64,000 nucleotides of DNA from Hymenopus coronatus (lineage: Eukaryota; Arthropoda; Insecta; Mantodea; Hymenopodidae), in assembly GCA_030762935.1 (NCBI GenBank), contig CM060890.1, positions 153,174,129-153,238,128 on the forward strand, in the 5' to 3' direction. This document shows positions 36,901 through 50,900 of this stretch, one piece after another; the stretch's first letter is position 1, and each line of letters opens with the position of its first letter. The position numbers and the translations under genes are program-made. Below the pieces are notes generated by a model. It worked only from the letters and a program-made list of their open reading frames with translations, did not search any database and was not told the DNA's origin.

Positions 36901-38065
36901 TGTTATTATTGTGTTCTCTATTGTGAATGTGTTCTCTGTTGTGAATCTGTTCTCTGTTGTGAATGTGTTCTCTGTTATTATTGTGTTCTCTGTTGTGAAT
37001 GTGATCTATGTTGATATTGTGTTCTCTGTTGTGAATGTGTTCTCTGTTGTGAATGTGTTCTCTGTTATTATTGTGTTTTAGGTTGTGAATGTGTTCTCAG
37101 TTAATATTGTGTTCTCTGTTGTGAATGTGTTCCCTGTTGATATTGTGTTCTCTGTTGTATATGTGTTCTATATTGATATTGTGTTCTCTGTTGTGAATGT
37201 CTTCTCTGATATTATTGTGTTCTCTGTTGTCAATGTGTTCTCTGTTGTCAATGTGTTCTCTGTTATTATTGTGTTCTCTGTTGTGAATGTTTTCTCTGTT
37301 GATATTGTGTTCTCTGTTGTGAATGACTTTTATGTTGATATTGTGTTGTCTATTGTGAATGTGTTCTCTGCTATTATTGTGTTCTCTGTTATGAATGTGT
37401 TCTCTGTTATTATTGTGTTGTCTGTTGTGAATGTGTTGTCTGTTGGTATTGGGATCTCTATTGAGAATGTGTTCTCTGTTGTGAATGTGTTCTCTGTTAT
37501 TATTGTGTTCTCTGTTGTGAATGTGTTCTCTGTTGAGAATGTGTTCTATGTTGTGAATGTGTTCTCTGTTATTATAGTGTTCTCTGTTGTGAATGTGTTC
37601 TCTGTTGAGAATGTGTTCGCTGTTATTATTGTGTTCTCTGTTGTGAATGTGTTCTATGTTATTATTGTGTTCTCTGTTGTGAATGTGTTCTCTGTTATTA
37701 TTGTGTTCTCTTTTGAGAATGTGTTCTCTGTTGTGAATGTGTTCTATTCTGATATTGTTTTCTCTGTTCTGTGTGTTCTCTGTTGATATTGTGTTCTCTT
37801 TAGTGAATGTGTTCTCTGTTGTGAATGTGTTCTCTGTTAATATTGTGTACTCTGTTGATATTGTGTTCTCTTTAGTGAATGTGTTCTCTGTTGTGAATGT
37901 GTTCTCTGTTAATATTGTGTACTCTGTTTTGAATGTGCTCTCAGTTATTATTTTGTTCTCTGTTGTGAATGTGTTCGCTGTTGATACTGTGTTCTCTGTT
38001 GTATGTGTGTTCTATGTTGATATTGCGTTCTCTGTTCTGAAATTGTTCTCTGTTATTATACTGTT
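33976..38065 (+). repeat. 4354-bp higher-order repeat, copy 2 (cut short)
   Basis: This is the second copy of the 4.35-kb unit. The offset to copy 1 rises from 4354 to 4373 because of small insertions: about one base or unit near 36530, and an extra GTTGTCAATG-type unit near 37230. Homology to copy 1 stops near 38065 (copy 1 position about 33690), where the sequence changes to a duplicated TTATTATACTG unit and the body of the 13.2-kb HOR. The last 350 bp overlap the start of the 13.2-kb unit, so the two HOR types share this segment. Confidence 0.8.
37778..37921 (+). repeat. 72-bp tandem duplication, second occurrence
   Basis: Counterpart of 33405-33548 at +4373. Both blocks here read GTTAATATTG, whereas the second block at 33535 reads GTTAACATTG. 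Confidence 0.87.
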
Positions 38066-41000
38066 CTCTGTTATTATACTGTTCTCTGTTGTGAATGAGT
38101 TCTCTGTTATTATTGTTGTCTCTGTTGAGAATGTGTTCTCTGTTGATATTGTGTTCTCTATTGAGAATGTGTTCTCTTTTGTGAATGTGTTCTGTGTTGA
38201 TATTGTGTTCTCTGTTGTGAATATGTTCTGTGTTATTATTGTGTTCTCTTTTGTGAATGTGTCCTCTGTTGATATTGTGTCCTCTGTTGTGAATGTGTTC
38301 TATGTTGATATTGTGTTCTCTGTTGTGAATGTGTTCTCTGTTGAGAATGTGTTCTCTGTTATTATTGTGTTCTCTGTTGTGAATGTGTTCAATGTTGTGA
38401 AATTACTCTCTGTTGTGAATGTGTTCTCTGTTGAGAATGTGTTTTCTGTTATTATTGTGTTCTCTATTATTATTGTGTTCTCTGTTGACAATGTGTCCTC
38501 TGTTGAGAATGTGTTCTCTGTTATTATTGTGTTCTCTGTTGAGAATGCGTTGTCTGTTGAGAATGTGTTCTCATTTTTTATTGTGTTCTCTGTTGAGAAT
38601 GTGTTCTCTATTGAGAATGTGTTCTCTGTTGTGAATGTGTTTCTTGTTGTGAATCTGTTCTCTGTTGTGAATGTGTTCTCTGTTGTTATTGTGTTCTCTG
38701 TTGTGAATGTGTTCTCAGTTATTATTGTGTTCTCTGTTGTGAATGTGTTCGCTGTTGATATTGTGTTTTCTGTTGTATATGTGTTCTATGTTGATATTGT
38801 GTTCTCTGTTATTATTGGGATGTCTGTTGTGAATGCGTTCTCTGTTTATATTGTGTTCTCTGTTGTGAATGAATTTTATGTTGATATTGTGTTCTCTGTT
38901 TTGAATGTGTTCTCTGTTATTATTGTGTTCTCTGTTGTGAATGTGTTCTCTATTATTATTGTATTGTCTGTTGTGAATGTGTTCTCTGTTGGTATGGGGT
39001 GCTCTATTGAGAATGTGTTCTCTGTTGTGAATGTGTTCTCTGTTATTATTGTGTTCTCTGTTGTGAATGTGTTCTCTGTTGATATTGTATTCTCTGTTGA
39101 GATTGTGTTCTCTGTTGTGAATGTGTTCTTTGTTATAATTGTGTTCTCTGTTGTGAATGTGGTCTGTGTGGATACTGTGTTCTCTGTTGAGAATGTTTTC
39201 TATGTTGTGAATATGTTCTCTGTCATTATTGTGTTCTCTGTTGTGAAGTTGTTCTCTGTTGAGAATGTGTTCGCTGTTATTATTGTGATCTCGATTGTGA
39301 ATGTGTTCCCTGTTATTATTATGTTCTCTGTTGAGAATGTGTTCTCTGTTATTATTGTTTTCTCTGTTGTGAATGTGTTCTCTGTTGAGAATGTGTTCGC
39401 TGTTATTATTGTGAACTCTGTTGTGAATGTGTTCTCTGTTATTATTGTTTTCTCTGTTGTGAAGTTGTTCTCTGTTGAGAATGTGTTCGCTGTTATTATT
39501 GTTTTCTCTGTTGTGAAGTTGTTCTCTGTTGAGAATGTGTTCGCTGTTATAATTGTGTTCTCTGTTGTGAATGTGTTCTCTGTTAATATTATGTCCTGTG
39601 TTGTGAATGTGTTCTATGTTATTACTGTTTTCTCTGTTGTGAATGTGTTCTCTGTTATTATTATTTTCTCTTTTGAGAATGTGTTGTCTGTTGATATTGT
39701 GTTCTCTATTGAGAATGTGTTCTCTGTTGTGAATGTGTGTTATGTACATATTGTGTTCCTGTTGTGAATGTGTTCTCTGTTATTATTTTGTTCTCTGTTG
39801 TGAATGTGTTCTATTTAGATATAGTATTCTCTGTTGTGAATGTGTTCTCTGTTATTATTGTGTTCTCTGTTATTATTGTGTTCACTGTTGTGAATGTGTT
39901 CTCTGTTATTATTGTGTTCTCTGTTGTGAATGTGTTCTCTGTTGATATTGAGTTTTCTATTGAGAATGTGTTCTCTGTTGTGAATGTGTTCTGTGTTGAT
40001 ATTGAGTTCTCTGTTGTGATTGTGTTTTCTGTTATTATTGTGTTCTCTGTTGTGAATGTGTTTTCTGTTGATATTGTATTCTCTGTTGTGAATGTGTTCT
40101 CTGTTGTTATTGTGTTCTCTGTTGTGAATGTGTTCTCTGTTTTAATTGTGTTCTCTGTTGTGAATGTGTTCTCTGTTATTTTTGTGTTCTCAGTTGTGAA
40201 TGTGTTCTATGTCGATATAGTATTCTCTGTTGTGAATGTGTTCTCTGTTTTTATTGTGTTCTCTGTTGTGATTATGTACTCTGTTTTTATTGTGTCTCTG
40301 TTGTGAATGAGTTCTATGTTGATATTGAGTTTTCTGTTGTGATTGAGTTCTCTGTTATTATTGTGTTCTCTGTTGTGAATGTGTTCTCTGTTATTATTGT
40401 GTTCTCTGTTATTATTGTGTTCTCTGTTGTGAATGTGTTGTATGTTGATATTGTGTTGTCTGTTGTGAATGTGTTCTCTGTTGTGAATGTGTTCTATGTT
40501 GATATTGTGTTCTCTGTTTTGACTGTGTTCTATGTTGATATTGTGTTCCCTGTTGTGAATGTGTTCTCTGTTGAGAATGTGTTTTATGTTGATATTGTGT
40601 TCTCTGTATTGAATGGGTTCTATGTTGATATTGTGTTCTATGTTGTGAATGTATTCTCTGTTGAGAATTTGTTCTATGTTGATATTGTGTTCTCTGTTGT
40701 GAATGTGTTCTCTGTTGAGAATGTGTTTTCTGTTATTATTGTGTTCTCTGTTGTGAATGTGTTCTATGTTGATATTGTGTTCTCTGTTGTGAATGTGTTC
40801 TCTGTTATTATTGTGTTCTCTGTTGTGAATGTGTTCTCTGTTATTATAGTGTTCTCTGTTGTGAATGTGTTCTATGTTGATATTTTGTTCTCTGTTGCGA
40901 ATGTGTTCTCTGTTGTGTATGTGTTCTATGTTGATATTGTGTTCTCAGTTGTGAATGTGTTCTATGTTGATATTGTGTTCTCTGTTTTGAATGTGTTCTC

Positions 41001-43069
41001 TGTTGAGAATGTGTTCTATGTTGATATTCTCTTCTCTGTATTGAATGGGTTCTATGTTGATATTTTTTCTATGTTGTGAATGTGTTCTCTGTTGAGAATG
41101 TGTTCTATGTTGATATTGTGTGCTCTGTTGTGAATGTGTTATCTGTTGTGAATGTGTTCTCTGTTGAGAATGTGTTCTGTGTTATTATTGTGTTTACTGT
41201 TGTGAATGTGTTCTATGTTGATATTGTGTTCTCTGTTGAGAATGTGTTCTCTTTTGTGAATGTGTTCTCTGTTGAGAATGTGTTCTCTGTTTTTATTGTG
41301 TTCTCTGTTATTATTGTGTGCTCTGTTGTGAATGTGTTATCTGTTGTGAATGTGTTCTCTGTTGAGAATGTGTTCTGTGTTATTATTGTGTTTTCTGTTG
41401 TGAATGTGTTCTATGTTGATATTGTGTTCTCTGTTGAGAATGTGTTCTATGTTGATAATGTGTTCTCTGTTGATATTGTGTTGTCTGTTGTGAATGTGTT
41501 CTCTGTTATTATTGTGTTCTCTGTTGTGAATGTGTTCTGTGTTGATAATATGTTCTCTGTTGATATTGTGTTCTCTGTTGTGAATGTGTTCTCTGTTGTA
41601 AATGTGTTCTCTGTTGATAATGTGTTCTGTGTTTATATTGTGTTCTCTGTTGTGAATGTGTTCTATGTTGATATTGTGTTCTCTGTTGTGAATGTGTTCT
41701 CTGTTGTGAATGTGTTCCCGGTGCTGAATGTGTTCGCTGTTGATATTGTGTTCTCTATTGAATATGTGTTCTATGTTGATATTGTGTTCTCTGTTGTGAA
41801 TGTATTCTCTGATATTATTGTGTTCTCTGTGGTGAATGTGTTCTCTTTTATTATTGTGTTCTCTGTTGTGAATATTTTCTCTGTTGATATTGTGTTCTCT
41901 GTTGTGAATGACTTTTATTTTGATATTGTGTTCTTTGTTGTGAATGTGTTCTCTGTTATTATTGTGTTCTCTGTTGTGAATGTGTTCTCTGTTATTATAG
42001 TGTTGTCTCTTGTGAATGTGTTCTCTGTTGGTACAGGGTTCTCTAATGAGAATGTGTTCTCTTTTGTGAATATGTTCTCTGTTGATATTGTGTTCTCTGT
42101 TGTGAATGACTTTTATGTTGATATTGTGTTCTCTGTTGTGAATGTATTCTCTGTTATTATTGTGTTGTCCGTTGGGAATGTGTTGTCTGTTGGTATTGGG
42201 TTCTCTATTGAGAATGTGTTCTCTGTTGTGAATGTGTTCTCTGTTATTATTATTGTGTTCTCTGTTGTGAATGTGTTCTCTGCTGATATTGTGTTCTCTG
42301 TTGAGATTGTGTTCTCTGATGTGAATGTGTTCTGTGTTGACATTGTGTTCTCTGTTGAGAATGTGTTCTATGTTGTGAATGTGTTCTCTGTTATAATTGT
42401 GTTCTCTGTTGTGAATGTGTTCTCTGTTGAGAATGTGTTCGCTGTTATTATTGTGTTCTCTGTTGTGAATGTGTTCTCTGTTATTATTGTGTTCTCTGTT
42501 GTGAATGTGTTCTCTGTTATTATTGTGTTCTCTGTTGTGAATGTGTTCTATTCTGATATTGTGTTCTCTTTTGTGAATGTATTCTCTGTTGTGAATGTGT
42601 ACTCTGTTGTTAATGTGTTCTCTGTTATTATTGTGTTCTCAAATTTGAATGTGTTCTCAGGTATTATTGTGTTCTCTGTTGTGAATGTGTTCGCTGTTGA
42701 TATTGTGTTCTCTGTTGTATATGTGTTCTATGTTGATATTGTGTTCTCTGTTGTGAATGTGTTCTTTGTTATTATTCTGTTCTCTGTTGTGAATGTGTTC
42801 TCTGTTATTATTGTTGTCTCATTTGAGAATGTGATCTCTGTTGATATTGTGTTCTCTATTGAGAATGTGTTCTCTGTTGATATTGTGTTCTCTATTGAGA
42901 ATGTGTTCTCTGTTGCGAATGTGTTCTGTGTTGATATTGTGTTCTCTGTTGCGAATGTGTTCTCTGTTATTATTGTGTTCTCTTGTGTGAATGTGTTCTC
43001 TGTTGATATTGTGTTCTCTGTTGTGAATGTGTTCTATGTTGATATTGTGTTCTCTGTTGTGAATGTGTT

Positions 43070-43100
43070 ATCTGTTGAAATTTTTTTTTATGTTGAATTT
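43070..43100 (+). repeat. Poly-T tract within one satellite unit
   Basis: A unit that elsewhere reads GAGAATGTTTTCTATG has become GAAATTTTTTTTTATG here, with nine T in a row. It is the longest homopolymer I noticed. The same tract is in the second 13.2-kb copy at about 56286. Confidence 0.8.
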
Positions 43101-43650
43101 CTGTTCTCTGTATTGAATGGGTTCTATGTTGATATTGTGTTCTATGTTGTGAATGTGTTCTCTGTTGAGAATGTGTTCTTTGTTGATATTGTGTTTTCTG
43201 TTGTGAATGTGTTCTCTGTTGAGAATGTCTTCCATGTTGATAATGTGTTCTCTGTTGTGAATGTGTTCAATGTTGTGAAACTGTTCTTTGTTGTGAATGT
43301 GTTCTCTGTTGAGAATGTGTTCTCTGTTGATGTTATGTTCTGTATTGAGAATTGGTTCTCTGTTGTGAATATGTTCTATGTTGATAATGTGTTCTCTGTT
43401 GTGAATGTGTCCTCTGTTGAAAATGTGTTCTATGTTGAATTACTGTTCTCTGTATTGAATGGGTTCTATGTTGATATTGTGTTCTATGTTGTGCATGTGT
43501 TCTCTGTTGAGAATGTGTTCTTTGTTGATATTGTGTTTTCTGTTGTGAATGTGTTCCCTGTTGTGAATGTCTTCCATGTTGAGAATGTGTTCTCTGTTAT
43601 TATTGTGTTCTCTGTTATTATTGTGTTCTCTGTTTTGATTGTGTTCAATG

Positions 43651-46600
43651 TTGTAAATTATTCTCTGTTGTGAATGTGTTCTCTGTTGAGAATGTGTTTT
43701 CTGTTATTATTGTGTTCTCTATTATTATTGTGTTCTCTGTTCAGAATGTGTTCTCTGTTGAGAATGTGTTCTCTGTTATTATTGTGTTCTCTGTTATTAT
43801 TGTGTTCTCTGTTGATAATGTGTTCTCTATTGAGAATGTGTTCTCTGTTGTGAATGTGTTCTCTGTTGTGAATCAGTTCTCTCTTGTGAATGTGTTCTTT
43901 GTTATTATTGTGTTCTCTGTTGTGAATGTGTTCTCAGTTATTAGTGTGTTTTCTGTTGTGAATGTGTTCGCTGTTGATATTGTGTTCTCTGTTGTATATG
44001 TGTTCTATGTTGATATTGTGTTCTCTGTTTTGAATGTGTTCTTTGTTATTATTGGGTTGTCTGTTGTGAATGTGTTTTCTGTTTATATTCTGTTCTCTGT
44101 TGTGAATGAATTTTATTTTGATTATGTGTTCTCTGTTGGGAATGTGTTCTCTGTTATTATTGTGTTCTCTGTTGTGAATGTGTTCTCTGTTATTATTGTG
44201 TTCTCGGTTGTGAATGTGTTCTCTGTTATTATTGTGTTCTCTGTTGTGAATGTGTTCTATGTTGATATAGTATTCTCTGTTGTGAATGTGTTCTCTGTTG
44301 GCATTGGGTGCTCTATGAAGAATGTGTTCTCTGTTGTGAATGTTTTCTCTGTTATTATTGTGTTCTCTGTTGTGAATGTGTTCTCTGTTGATATTGTGTT
44401 CTCTGTTGTGAATGTGTTCTCTGTTGGCATTGGGTGCTCTATTAACAATGTGTTCTCTGTTGTGAATGTTTTCTCTGTTGATATTGTGTTCTCTGTTGTG
44501 AATGACTTTTATGTTGATATTGTGTTCTCTGTTGTGAATGTGTTCTCTGTTATTATTGTGTTCTCTGTTGTGAATGTGTTCTCTGTTATTATAGTGTTGT
44601 CTCTTGTGAATGTGTTCTCTGTTGGTACAGGGTTCTCTATTGAGAATGTGTTCTCATTGGTGAATATGTTCTCTGTTGATATTGTGTTCTCTGTTGTGAA
44701 TGACTTTTATGTTGATATTGTGTTCTCTGTTGTGAATGTGTTCTCTGTTATTATTGTGTTGTCTGTTCGGAATGTGTTGTCTGTTGGTATTGGGTTCTCT
44801 ATTGAGAATGTGTTCTCTGTTGTGAATGTGTTCTCTGCTGATATTGTGTTCTCTGTTGAGATTGTGTTCTATGTTGTGAATGTGTTCTCTGTTATAATTG
44901 TGTTCTCTGTTGTGAATGTGTTCTCTGTTGAGAATGTGTTCGCTGTTATTATTGTGTTCTCTGTCGTGAATGTGTTCTCTGTTATTATTGTGTTCTCTGT
45001 TGTGAATGTGATCTCTGTTATTATTGTGTACTCTTTTGAGAATGTGTTCTCTGCTGATATTGTGTTCTCTATTGAGGATGTGTTCTCTGATATGAATGTG
45101 TTCTATTCTGATATTGTGTTCTCTTTTGTGAATGTGTTCTCTGTTGTGAATGTGTACTCTGTTGTGAATGTGTTCTCTGATATTATTGTGTTCTCTATTT
45201 TGAATGTGTTCTGTGTTGATATGGTCTTCTCTGTTGAGAATGTGTTCTCTGTTGATATTGTGTTCTCTATTGAGAATTTGTTCTCTGTTGATATTGTGTT
45301 CTCTATTCAGAATGTGTTCTCTGTTGTGAATGTGTTATGTGTTGATATTGTGTTCTCTGTTGTGAATGTGTTCTCTGGTATTATTGTGTTCTCTTGTGTG
45401 AATGTGTTCTCTGTTGATATTGTGTTCTCTGTTGTGAATGTGTTCTATGTTGATATTGTGTTCTCTGTTGTGAATGTGTTATCTGTTGAGAATGTTTTCT
45501 ATGTTGAATTTCTGTTCTCTGTATTGAATGGGTTCTATGTTGATATTGTGTTCTATGTTGTGAATGTGTTCTCTGTTGAGAATGTGTTCTCTGTTGATAT
45601 TGTGTTTTATGTTGTGAATGTGTGCTCTGTTGTGAATATCTTCCATGTTGAGAATGTGTTCTCTGTTGTGAATGTGTTCAATGTTGTGAAACTCTTCTTT
45701 GTTGTGAATGTGTTCTCTGTTGAGAATGTGTTTTCTGTTATTATTGTGTTCTCTATTGAGAATGTGTTCTCTGTTGTGAATGTGTTCTCTGTTGTGAATC
45801 TGTTCTCTGTTGTGAATGTGTTCTTTGTTATTATAGTGTTCTGTGTTGTGAATGTGTTCTCAGTTATTAGTGTGTTCTCTGTTGTGAATATGTTCGCTGT
45901 TGATATTGTGTTCTCTGTTGTATATGTGTCCTATGTTGATATTGTGTTCTCTGTTTTGAATGTGTTCTTTGTTATTATTGGGTTGTCTGTTGTGAATGTG
46001 TTTTCTGTTTATATTGTGTTCTCTGTTGTGAATGAATTTTATGTTGATATTGTGTTCTCTGTTGTGAATGAGTTCTCTGTTATTATTGTGTTCTCTGTTG
46101 TGAATGTGTTCTCTGTTATTATTGTGTTGACTGTTGTGAATATGTTCTCTGTTGGTATTGGGTGCTCCATTGAGATTGTGTTCTCTGTTGTAAATGTGTT
46201 CTCTGTTATTATTGTGTTCTCTGTTGTGAATGTGTTCTCTGTTGATATTGTGTTCTCTGTTGAGATTGTGTTCTCTGTTGTGAATGTGTTCTCTGATATT
46301 ATTGTGTTCTCTATTTTGAATGTGTTCTGTGTTGATATTGTCTTCTCTGTTGAGAATGTGTTCTATGTTGTGAATGTGTTCTCTGTTATTATTGTGTTCT
46401 CTGTTGTGAATGTGTTCTCGGTTGAGAATGTGTTCTCTGTTATTATTGTGTTCTCTGTTGTGAATCTGTTCTATGTTGATATTGTGTTCTCTTTTGTGAA
46501 ATTGTTCTCTGTTGTGAATGTGTTCTCTGTTGTGAATGTGTTCTCTGTTATTATTGTGGTCTCTGTTGTGAATGTGTTCTTTGTTGATATTGTGTTCTCT

Positions 46601-47915
46601 GTTGTGAATGTGTTCTCTGTTGAGAATGTGTTCGCTGTTATTATTGTGTTCTCTGTTGTGAATGTGTTCTCTGTTATTATTGTGTTCTCTGTTGTGAATG
46701 TGTTCTCTGTTATTATTGTGTTCTCTTTTGAGAATGTGTTCTCTGCTGATATTGTGTTCTCTATTGAGAATGTGTTCTCTGTTGTGAATGTGTTCTATTC
46801 TGATATTGTGTTCTCTTTTGTGAATGTGTTCTCTGTTGTGAATGTGTACTCTGTTGTTAATGTGTTCTCTGTTATTATTGTGTTCTCAAATTTGAATGTG
46901 TTCTCAGTTATTATTGTGTTCTCTGTTGTGAATGTGTTCGCTGTTGATATTGTGTTCTCTGTTGTATATGTGTTCTATGTTGATATTGTGTTCTCTGTTG
47001 TGAATGTGTTCTTTGTTATTATTCTGTTCTCTGTTGTTATTGTGTTCTCTGTTATTATTGTTGTCTCATTTGAGAATGTGTTCTCTGTTGATATTGTGTT
47101 CTCTATTGAGAATGTGTTCTCTGTTGATATTGTGTTCTCTATTGAGAATGTGTTCTCTGTTGTGAATGTGTTCTGTGTTGATATTGTGTTCTCTGTTGTG
47201 AATGTGTTCTCTGTTATTATTGTGTTCTCTTGTGAGAATGTGTTCTCTGTTGATATTGTGTTCTCTGTTGTGAATGTGTTCTATGTTGATATTGTGTTCT
47301 CTGTTGTGAATGTGTTCTATGTTGATATTGTGTTCTCTGTTGTGAATGTGTTATCTGTTGAGAATTTTTTTTATGTTGAATTTCTGTTCTCTGTATTGAA
47401 TGGGTTCTATGTTGATATTGTGTTCTATGTTGTGAATGTGTTCTCTGTTGAGAATGTGTTCTCTGTTGATATTGTGTTTTCTGTTGTGAATGTGTTCTCT
47501 GTTGTGAATGTCTTCCATGTTGAGAATGTGTTCTCTGTTGTGAATGTGTTCAATGTTGTGAAACTGTTCTTTGTTGTGAATGTGTTCTCTGTTGAGAATG
47601 TGTTCTCTGTTGATGTTATGTTCTGTATTGAGAATTGGTTCTCTGTTGTGAATGTGTTCTATGTTGATAATGTGTTCTCTGTTGTGAATGTGTCCTCTGT
47701 TGGAAATGTGTTCTATGTTGAATTACTGTTCTCTGTATTGAATGGGTTCTATGTTGATATTGTGTTCTATGTTGTGCATGTGTTCTCTGTTGAGAATGTG
47801 TTCTTTGTTGATATTGTGTTTTCTGTTGTGAATGTGTTCTCTGTTGTGAATGTCTTCCATGTTGAGAATGTGTTCTCTGTTATTATTGTGTTCTCTGTTT
47901 TGATTGTGTTCAATG
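43651..47915 (+). repeat. 4265-bp tandem duplication inside the 13.2-kb unit, first copy
   Basis: TTGTAAATTATTCTCTG occurs at 43651 and 47916, 4265 bp apart, and sequence on both sides continues to match. This copy carries units missing from the second copy near 44530-44690, and lacks a GTTATTATTG/GTTGTGAATG pair and further units near 44830-44880 that the second copy has. The repeat length (237 x 18 minus 1) is close to the 4354-bp repeats of the middle domain and may share an origin. The sequence left of 43651 (about 42440-43650) also resembles the end of this unit, so the duplication could be phased elsewhere. Confidence 0.82.
44272..44472 (+). repeat. Paired GCATTGGGTG module in the 13.2-kb unit
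   Basis: This is the same 126-bp-spaced pair as at 22.6 kb, with GCATTGGGTG at 44301 and 44427 and the same TATGAAG/TATTAA contrast after it (the second reads TATTAACAATG). It recurs at 48566/48692, 57509/57635 and 61774/61900. Confidence 0.82.
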
Positions 47916-50900
47916 TTGTAAATTATTCTCTGATGTGAATGTGTTCTCTGTTGAGAATGTGTTTTCTGTTATTATTGTGTTCTCTATTATTATTGTGTTC
48001 TCTGTTCAGAATGTGTTCTCTGTTGAGAATGTGTTCTCTGTTATTATTGTGTTCTCTGTTATTATTGTGTTCTCTGTTGAGAATGTGTTCTCTATTGAGA
48101 ATGTGTTCTCTGTTGTGAATGTTTTCTCTGTTGTGAATCTGTTCTCTCTTGTGAATGTGTTCTTTGTTATTATTGTGTTCTCTGTTGTGAATGTGTTCTC
48201 AGTTATTAGTGTGTTCTCTGTTGTGAATGTGTTCGCTGTTGATATTGTGTTCTCTGTTGTATATGTGTTCTATGTTGATATTGTGTTCTCTGTTTTAAAT
48301 GAGTTCTTTGTTATTATTCGGTTGTCTGTTGTGAATGTGTTTTCTGTTTATATTCTGTTCTCTGTTGTGAATGAATTTTATGTTGATTATGTGTTCTCTG
48401 TTGGGAATGTGTTCTCTGTTATTATTGTGTTCTCTGTTGTGAATGTGTTCTCTGTTATTATTGTGTTCTCGGTTGTGAATGTGTACTCTGTTATTATTGT
48501 GTTCTCTGTTGTGAATGTGTTCTATGTTGATATAGTATTCTCTGTTGTGAATGTGTTCTCTTTTGGCATTGGGTGCTCTATGAAGAATGTGTTCTCTGTT
48601 GTGAATGTTTTCTCTGTTATTATTGTGTTCTCTGTTGTGAATGTGTTCTCTGTTGATATTGTGTTCTCTGTTGTGAATGTGTTCTCTGTTGGCATTGGGT
48701 GCTCTATTAAGAATGTGTTCTCTGTTGTGAATGTTTTCTCTGTTGATATTGTGTTCTCTGTTGTGAATGACTTTTATGTTGATATTGTGTTCTCTGTTGT
48801 GAATGTGTTCTCTGTTATTATTGTGTTGTCTGTTCGGAATGTGTTGTCTGTTGGTATTGGGTTCTCTATTGAGAATGTGTTCTCTGTTGTGAATGTGTTC
48901 TCTGTTATTATTGTGTTCTCTGTTGTGAATGTGTTCTCTGCTGATATTGTGTTCTCTGTTGAGATTGTGTTCTCTGTTGTGAATGTGTTCTGTGTTGACA
49001 TTGTGTTCTCTGTTGAGAATGTGTTCTATGTTGTGAATGTGTTCTCTGTTATAATTGTGTTCTCTGTTGTGAATGTGTTCTCTGTTGAGAATGTGTTCGC
49101 TGTTATTATTGTGTTCTCTGTCGTGAATGTGTTCTCTGTTATTATTGTGTTCTCTGTTGTGAATGTGATCTCTGTTATTATTGTGTACTCTTTTGAGAAT
49201 GTGTTCTCTGCTGATATTGTGTTCTCTATTGAGGATGTGTTCTCTGTTGTGAATGTGTTCTATTCTGATATTGTGTTCTCTTTTGTGAATGTGTTCTCTG
49301 TTGTGAATGTGTACTCTGTTGTGAATGTGTTCTCTGATATTATTGTGTTCTCTATTTTGAATGTGTTCTGTGTTGATATGGTCTTCTCTGTTGAGAATGT
49401 GTTCTCTGTTGATATTGTGTTCTCTATTGAGAATGTGTTCTCTGTTGATATTGTGTTCTCTATTCAGAATGTGTTCTCTGTTGTGAATGTGTTATGTGTT
49501 GATATTGTGTTCTCTGTTGTGAATGTGTTCTCTGGTATTATTGTGTTCTCTTGTGTGAATGTGTTCTCTGTTTATATTGTGTTCTCTGTTGTGAATGTGT
49601 TCTATGTTGATATTGTGTTCTCTGTTGTGAATGTGTTATCTGTTGAGAATGTTTTCTATGTTGAATTTCTGTTCTCTGTATTGAATGGGTTCTATGTTGA
49701 TATTGTGTTCTATGTTGTGAATGTGTTCTCTGTTGAGAATGTGTTCTCTGTTGATATTGTGTTTTCTGTTGTGAATGTGTGCTCTGTTGTGAATATCTTC
49801 CATGTTGAGAATGTGTTCTCTGTTGTGAATGTGTTCAATGTTGTGAAACTCTTCTTTGTTGTGAATGTGTTCTCTGTTGAGAATGTGTTTTCTGTTATTA
49901 TTGTGTTCTCTATTGAGAATGTGTTCTCTGTTGTGAATGTGTTCTCTGTTGTGAATCTGTTCTCTGTTGTGAATGTGTTCTTTGTTATTATAGTGTTCTG
50001 TGTTGTGAATGTGTTCTCAGTTATTAGTGTGTTCTCTGTTGTGAATATGTTCGCTGTTGATATTGTGTTCTCTGTTGTATATGTGTCCTATGTTGATATT
50101 GTGTTCTCTGTTTTGAATGTGTTCTTTGTTATTATTGGGTTGTCTGTTGTGAATGTGTTTTCTGTTTATATTGTGTTCTCTGTTGTGAATGAATTTTATG
50201 TTGATATTGTGTTCTCTGTTGTGAATGAGTTCTCTGTTATTATTGTGTTCTCTGTTGTGAATGTGTTCTCTGTTATTATTGTGTTGACTGATGTGAATAT
50301 GTTCTCTGTTGGTATTGGGTGCTCCATTGAGATTGTGTTCTCTGTTGTAAATGTTTTCTCTGTTATTATTGTGTTCTCTGTTGTGAATGTGTTCTCTGTT
50401 GATATTGTGTTCTCTGTTGAGATTGTGTTCTCTGTTGTGAATGTGTTCTCTGATATTATTGTGTTCTCTATTTTGAATGTGTTCTGTGTTGATATTGTCT
50501 TCTCTGTTGAGAATGTGTTCTATGTTGTGAATGTGTTCTCTGTTATTATTGTGTTCTCTGTTGTGAATGTGTTCTCGGTTGAGAATGTGTTCTCTGTTAT
50601 TATTGTGTTCTCTGTTGTGAATCTGTTCTATGTTGATATTGTGTTCTCTTTTGTGAAATTGTTCTCTGTTGTGAATGTGTTCTCTGTTGTGAATGTGTTC
50701 TCTGTTATTATTGTGGTCTCTGTTGTGAATGTGTTCTTTGTTGATATTGTGTTCTCTGTTGTGAATGTGTTCTCTGTTGAGAATGTGTTCGCTGTTATTA
50801 TTGTGTTCTCTGTTGTGAATGTGTTCTCTGTTATTATTGTGTTCTCTGTTGTGAATGTGTTCTCTGTTATTATTGTGTTCTCTTTTGAGAATGTGTTCTC

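Noticed and set aside
43670..47938. 1422-codon open frame on the + strand, and similar ones at 56878-61146, 4429-7944, 12619-16116
   Set aside because: These are by-products of an 18-bp unit without stops. Starts are arbitrary ATG variants of GTG or AATG. Several frames are open at once, and no promoter, splice pattern or unique domain is visible.
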